Shown: positions 58,723 through 64,000 of the stretch, piece by piece
How positions within the stretch are numbered: the first letter of the stretch is position 1
Layout: the number at the start of each line of letters is the position of its first letter
Assembly: GCF_008831285.2 (NCBI RefSeq)
Contig: NC_045139.1
Span: 10,256,704-10,320,703, forward strand
Direction of reading: 5' to 3'
DNA length: 64,000 bases
From: Nymphaea colorata
Lineage: Eukaryota > Streptophyta > Magnoliopsida > Nymphaeales > Nymphaeaceae
The notes under the pieces: generated by a model
What the model was told of the DNA's origin: nothing
What the model saw: only the letters and a program-made list of their open reading frames with translations
Database searches by the model: none
Made by a program: the position numbers and the translations under genes

Positions 58723-59050
58723 CCTCCATTATCCTCCCTCTTGAGCATGAACTAGCCCTTTGAGAAACTCTTGTGTATTATCAGTTGGAGACTTAGAGTT
58801 TTTCCCTTAGCTCCCTCTCTCACTCTTCCTCTTTCCATTTCTTTCATCTTCTCCAACTTGGAATGAGCTACAACTCTTCATGGCATCACCAAAGATTTCT
58901 GGGAGACCTCCTCTTCATCATCTTGGAGATTCATTTAAGGTGAGTCTCAGATCATTTCAAGCATGATTCTTCATTTTCCCTAAGTCATTTCTCATTAGAG
59001 GTATGTAATCATCATCCCTCTCATTTCTCTCCTATTTTCTTTCATTTCTT

Positions 59051-60100
59051 CTTCATCTCCCTGTGGCCATATGAGATAGCTCTCACTTTCTATTTTAGAG
59101 TTAAGAAGCTATACTCGAGTGCACCGAGAGCATGAAAAGATGAGATGATATTTTATTTTATGATTAAATCATGTTCTTTCATTTTTTGAATATATTCTTG
59201 TTGTTGTTGTTCTTTCTCTTTATGAATATATTGTTGTTATTATTGTTCTTTCCTTTCTTAAATATATTCTTGTTGTTGTTGTTCTTTCTCTTTATGAATA
59301 TATTCTTGTTGTTATTGCTCTTTCCTTTCTTGAATATATTCTTGTTATTGTTGTTCTTTCTCTTCATTAATATATTTTTGTTCTAATTCCTATTTATTTT
59401 CTTAAATATAGTCTTGTTGTTGTTTTATTATTTTCTCCATTCTTCATCTCTTCATGACCATACAAGATAGCCCTAAAATATCTCTTTTAGAGTCAAAAGG
59501 TTATTTTTAAGTGCACCGAAAACATGAGAATGTGAAGTAATGTTTTATTTTACGATTAAATCATGCTCTTTCTTTTCTTGAATATAGTCTTGTTCTTGTT
59601 ACTTTATTTCCTCTATTCTTCCTCTCCTCATGACCATATGAGATAACTTTCACTCTCTATTTTAGAGTCAATAGGTTATGCTCGATTGCACGGGGAGCAT
59701 GAGATGAGATGTTATTTCATTTTATGTTTGCATCATGTTTTATCTTTTCATGAATATAGTCTTGTTGTGATGTTTTTCTTTTTTCTCATTTTCATTTCCC
59801 CATAGCAATATGAGATAGACCTCAATCTCTATTTTAGAGTCAAGAGGCTATGCTAGAGTGCACCGGGAGCATGAAAAAATGAAATGATCTTTTACTTTCA
59901 TGTTTGAGTCATGTTATTTCATTTCTTGAAAATAGTTTTATTTTGCTTCCTCCTTTCTCCCTTTCTCATTTGCCCATGGCCAAAGGAGATAGCTCTCAAT
60001 CTCTATTTTAGAGTCAAGAGGCTATGCTCAAGTGCACTAAGAGCATGAAAAGATGAGATGGTATATCATTTTATAGTTACATCATGCCATTTCTCCTAAT
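59051..60100 (+). repeat. Five 173-bp tandem repeats within the LTR
   Basis: Units begin at about 59051, 59441, 59614, 59788 and 59961. Each has CATCTCC-TGGCCATATGAGATAGC, TATTTTAGAGTCAAGAGGCTA, TGCACCGGGAGCATGAAAAG and ATCATGTT. A (TTGTTG)-rich minisatellite at 59190-59440 separates the first two. The LTRs of element I and the inverted fragment have two units each. Confidence 0.9.
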
Positions 60101-60837
60101 TGAACAGTTTTTTTTTTTTCTCTCTCTCTCTCTCTCTCTCTTTTCTTCATTGAATATTGTCCATATATTGTTCATGCATAGTTGCTTGGTTTTTCATTTA
60201 AACGTGAATGAATAGTGAGAATGAGAGTGTGGTTTGGGATTCTTTATCTTTATCTTCATATTAATATTTGAGGTTGGGACTTGTCCAACCCGAGGAAAAC
60301 CCTCACGAATATGTACATGTTAATATACTTTTTCATATCATTTAGCGCTAGTTTCCTTTTTAATCACCTTATTAGGAACCCTAATGAGCATCTTATCGTG
60401 TGATTTGATCTTCTTCCATACCCAACGGTGGATGAAACATATTCCCTTGTAACAAACCAAATAATAACATTCTATGTTTATATATAAATCATATTTTACA
60501 AAAGATTTTCGAAAGCAAATACGTTCTCTAATGTGGCTTTGGAGACTTGGCTTAGACTCTTGCATGAGTCCAAGCTCCCCTTCGGCCTACATCAAACTTG
60601 AAGTCAGTTGTTTTAAGTCATTTCTTCATTATAATCTCATGAAGACACATATGTATATACTTGTTATATATATATATGTGCACATGATGATTCTCTTTAT
60701 CTTTCCCTCTCTATGTTTCTATATTCTATTTTATAAATTTTCATATACATATGAATGCCTATATACATGTGTTGTATTTTCTCTCTCTAAAACCTTTTGT
60801 TTATCTCTTCAAGATAAATGTCTTCTCCTACAAATTT

Positions 60838-60917
<80 letters not shown>

Positions 60918-61789
60918 TATATATATATAAATATGTATATATATCTTTTTCTTTGCCTCTTTATTTAAGTTAAGACTTCATTTTCAAAAGCTTATACAAA
61001 TATGTATATATACATATAGAAAATATGTATCTCCTCCTATTTCAAAATCTTGCATTTAAAGATCTTTGAAATCTCTTTCTCTATCTCTCTTTCTTTCTAA
61101 GAGAATATTTCTTCTTCTCCATCTTTTGAAATATTTTTTCTCATGGTTTAAGATCATTTTCATTTACTGACTTTATTAAGACCAAAAAATCAAGTAATGA
61201 CCTAGATGTATGTTGTAGTAGAAATGTTTTTAAATGAATGTTATGGTAGGAATGAATGATTTCATTTTCCAATCATATAGGATCAATGCATTCATGCATC
61301 CACAATCACTTAATATCACTTATGATCACAAATACCTCTCCAAAAGAATTTAAACAAGATGAGATGGAGCTCTAAGTAGGTAGTAACCGAATTAGAGCAA
61401 AATCTCAAACCTACTTAAAGCCTTAAGAGAACACTAAAATGACTTCAAAATGATTTCCCAAGCTTTCTAAACGATATTTATAAAGATTTTCTAATTCTAG
61501 TTTTTCCCTAAAATATTTCACATTCTCAAGTAATTCTTCAAAAACCTTTTCAAAAGTTTGAAATATCAAACTTTCAATATTTTTTTACACCGCATATGGA
61601 AAGAGATGTTTAAGTCAAGATGAAATGCATCAATAATAAACATAGTTATTGGCTCAATTTCCCCTGGTAAAGTTCTGCTCATGCAATATGATCTTGAATA
61701 TATGTCCTAGAAGTCGATCAATGGACAAGAAATTGCGAGTCAGTTAGCAGATTTTCCCTAGTACAAAGAAATCAGAACAAACGACGAGT

Positions 61790-62230
61790 TTTGAGGCGAA
61801 CACGTACTTAGATTGGAAATAGTGCCGATATGAAAAATATACTTTGATGGATCTAAAAACGTGATGGAAGCTGGTATAGGCATTTTACTCATCACTCTAG
61901 AAGATGAAATGATCCCATATTCTTTGAAACTCGACTTTCCATGTACCCATAACATGGCAGAATATGAAGCCCTCATACAAGGACTTCGTTCTTTATTGAG
62001 TTTTCAAGTGAAGAGGGTACATGGCTTTGGCGACCCTCAGCTTATCATAAATCAAGTGAATGGAGAATGGCAAGTCAAAGACAAAAAGTTGGTGCCATAG
62101 CAAAAGATCGCTACCTTTTTGATCCGTCAGTTTGAATAAATACAACTGGTTCACATAAAAGGAGAAGGCAACCCCATTGCGGATGGTCTCGCGAGTCTAG
62201 GGTCCACCATCTCCTTTCGAACCAATGAAA
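61790..62230 (+). pseudogene. Archaeal-type RNase H of element II
   Basis: YFDGSKNVMEAGIGILL, THNMAEYEALIQGL, GDPQLIINQVNGEW and NPIADGLASL give the complete D-E-D-D set. Stops at 62098 and near 62136 interrupt the end. Better preserved than the element I copy. Confidence 0.85.
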
Positions 62231-62399
62231 CAATCTGTTCTTTTGATATTGGAACACCTTGATTTTGAAACATTGACGCATGTTCATCATATCCAAGAGG
62301 GAAATAGGCCTTGGTATCATAATATCAAAAAATACATTGAAAGTGGAGAATTTGCAACTGGAATGCTTAAAAATGAACAAAAAGTAATCAACGTACGTC

Positions 62400-63551
62400 A
62401 GCGAGGTATTTTGTTCTTGCAGGGGTGCTATATAGACGTAGATTTAGTACTGAATATTCTCGGTGCCTTGATGAAGATGAGGCAAAAGAAGTCATCGAAG
62501 AATCACATCAAGGAGACCGTGGGTGCCATATTGGTTACCAAACCCTCGGTAAGCAGATAATTCGAGCAACATATTACTAGCCTACTATGCAAAAAGATTG
62601 TCACCAATTCGTTAAAAGATGTAAACAATGTCAACTGCATGCTCCAGTGATCCATGCCCCAGCCTCTCACTTGCATTTTGTCACATCTCCTTGGTCATTT
62701 TCAATGTGGGCATTTGACGTAGTCGGACTGATATCCCTTGCAGCTTCTAATGGCCATAAGTATTTTTTTGCTGCAACAGACTATTTTACCAAATGGGTAG
62801 AAGTTGTCACACTAAGAACAATGGAAGGACGTCATGTAGTATCCTTCATTCACAAAAATCTTCTTTGCAGATTCGGAGTCCCTCATGATATAGTATCTGA
62901 CAACGAGACTCATTTCAAAAATGAAAAGATGAGGCAATTGTGCAGCAAGTACCGTATCATGCATCATTTTTCAGCTCCTTATTACCCCCAAGGCAATGGG
63001 CAAGTAGAGGCCACCAACAAGATCCTGATCCATATCTTAGAATGGACAGTAGAAACTGGAAGAGACTGACATGAAAAGATGCATAACACTCTATGAATAT
63101 ATCGCATCACTATGAGAACTCCAACAAATACTACAGCAGAGCTAGTCTATGGAACAAAAGTGGTTCTGCCATTACATGTGCTGAAACTCGCTTTGAAGTT
63201 TACTTCTTTCATAGAGTTTCTCTAAATCAATATCAGCAAAAGAGGCTAATGCAGCTCGATTTGCTAGACAAAAAAAGGCTAAAAGTGGTTGAGCACGCTG
63301 AAGCTTATCATCGAAGAGTGGCTAGACAGTTTGCCAAATCAGTTATCGAAAGACAGTTCAAGGTGAACGACTTAGTCCTACGATCTACAGTGTACCTTAG
63401 AGGATGGCTACGTGGTAAGTGGGCACTAAACTGGGATCCATATGTAATTAGGGAAACCTTGCCCCGAAATTCATACCGTATGATTAATGCTGATGGGGTG
63501 GAACTTGCCGATCCTGTTAATGGCCTTCACCTCAAGAAATTCTCTGCCTAG
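62400..63551 (+). pseudogene. Integrase of element II with intact D,D-35-E
   Basis: A HHCC zinc-binding part is readable across frames: SHQGDRGCH near 62505, then RCKQCQ at about 62615. The core frame 62587-63069 has Asp44 (FDVVGL), Asp105 (VSDNETH) and Glu141 (NGQVEATNK), with exactly 35 residues between the last two. A Trp-to-stop change at 63067 ends the core; the tail (63093-63551) has DLVLRSTVYLRG and a GPY/F-like RGKWALNWDPYVI module and ends at KKFSA. It would insert element cDNA; the stop and frame breaks make it inactive as it stands. Confidence 0.87.
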
Positions 63552-63890
63552 TCCTCTTGTACTCATTTTCTAATCAATGTCAAATATTTATGTTTTCACA
63601 TTTAATCTACCATTCCATCTGGATTCATCCCAGTCCTAAAACATGACAATTACACTGGAGCATTTTTTTTGAATTACTTTTGTGACACACGTCTTTCTTT
63701 CACAATGGTCATTATCAATCAAGAAGAGGGTCATATCCCAATCAAATCAACTTAGCGATTAAGCTAAAAGATTTGATCAAGCGCGATCCGACCGCTAGGT
63801 TCGAAGCTTTTTAAAGCTAGCTCAACCATGTCATTAGACAAGGGAATCTTATGGAGCAAGCACAACTTGGCCATTTGGCCAAGGGCTTTC
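63552..63890. other. Element II 3' untranslated region
   Basis: Sequence between integrase and the tandem repeat. GATTAAGCTAAAAGATTTGATC and CGCGATCCGACCGC have no counterpart in element I, so this part is either an insertion here or lost in element I. Confidence 0.4.
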
Positions 63891-63892
63891 CG

Positions 63893-64000
63893 GAGTGACC
63901 CATGCAGGTAAATGGCAAAACCCGCAATATGAGGGCAACCCGCATAAGTAAGGGGTCAAACCTACAATGCTAGCCAAGGCAACCCATTTCAGGGGGGTTA
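63893..64000 (+). repeat. Element II copy of the about 40-bp 3' tandem repeat
   Basis: Units with GACCCATGCAGGTAAATGGC, GCAACCCGCATAAGTAAGGG and GCAACCCATTTCAGGGG correspond to 11190-11400. Cut by the window edge. Confidence 0.8.

Larger units (their letters stand above)
58192..61668 (+). repeat. 5' LTR of element II
   Basis: It starts TGTAATCACCCCAA. The start is fixed by loss of homology between arms O and O' at this base. TATA box at 58715. Five 173-bp repeats at 59051-60100, TA microsatellites at 60839-60944. It follows the other LTRs to CCCCTGGTAAAG near 61668, about 95 bp short of the true LTR end. Confidence 0.85.
61669..64000 (+). mobile_element. Element II internal region (RNase H to 3' repeat), internally deleted
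   Basis: Sequence after the truncated LTR aligns with element I from 9154 onward (GCT.ATG.AATATGATCTTGAATAT). The LTR end, primer site, DUF7745-like ORF, gag, protease, RT and most of RNase H 1 are gone. It runs past the window edge. Together with 58192-61668 it is one insertion on the + strand. Confidence 0.85.

Noticed and set aside
59171-59386. Leu/Phe-rich 71-codon frame with regular repeats
   Set aside because: A translated microsatellite in the element II LTR, not a membrane protein gene.

Overview
This is a stretch of flowering-plant nuclear DNA, repeat-rich and gene-poor. Evidence: Ty3/gypsy (Tat-lineage) LTR retrotransposons, CACTA- and hAT-like DNA transposons, a U6 snRNA pseudogene, fragments of plant-specific genes (PPR, VAN3-binding-like, copper amine oxidase) and two intronless plant family-1 glycosyltransferases. 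I cannot name the species. Only the two glycosyltransferase genes look intact.

Layout. 1-17297: a decayed Tat-type element on the + strand: end of a 5' LTR (1-767), an extra DUF7745-like ORF, gag, protease, RT/RNase H, a second (archaeal-type) RNase H, integrase, a 3' tandem repeat and a 3' LTR (11482-17297). An inverted LTR piece (5484-7530) and a 2.4-kb hAT-like element (12265-14641) are nested in it. 17298-20420: fragments of a PPR gene and a VAN3-binding-like gene. 20420-23345: AT-rich DNA and an element with inverted termini and a 176-nt pure-pyrimidine tract. 23783-58191: an ancient, imperfect inverted duplication of about 34 kb with its axis near 41-42 kb. Each arm carries one UGT79-like gene: UGT1 on + at 31063-32463, UGT2 on - at 51118-52521. 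Outer blocks at 23783-25415 and 57650-58191, and 27305-27470 and 54695-54840, are inverted relative to each other. Block A (25980-27090 and 56340-57645) lies in direct orientation, so part of one arm has been flipped. A separate direct duplication (39430-41965 and 47730-49925) lies near the centre and surrounds a CACTA-like element (42186-45880) that carries copper amine oxidase exon fragments and a 1.1-kb TATAGTGTTA-type satellite. 58192-64000: a second Tat element (5' LTR 58192-61668) that landed exactly where the outer arm is interrupted, and that has lost everything from the LTR end to the RNase H region.

Function. The two UGTs probably transfer a sugar onto an existing sugar of a flavonoid or similar glycoside (group A/UGT79-91 behaviour). 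They share core promoter, 5' leader and 3' UTR sequence but differ at position 22 of the PSPG box (Trp or Tyr) and by about 130 bp just upstream of the TATA box, so donor use and expression may have diverged. Almost everything else is transposon sequence in various stages of decay. Paralogous empty sites in the inverted duplication show which insertions came after it: the U6 copy, a 0.9-kb insert, a small MITE and the second LTR element.
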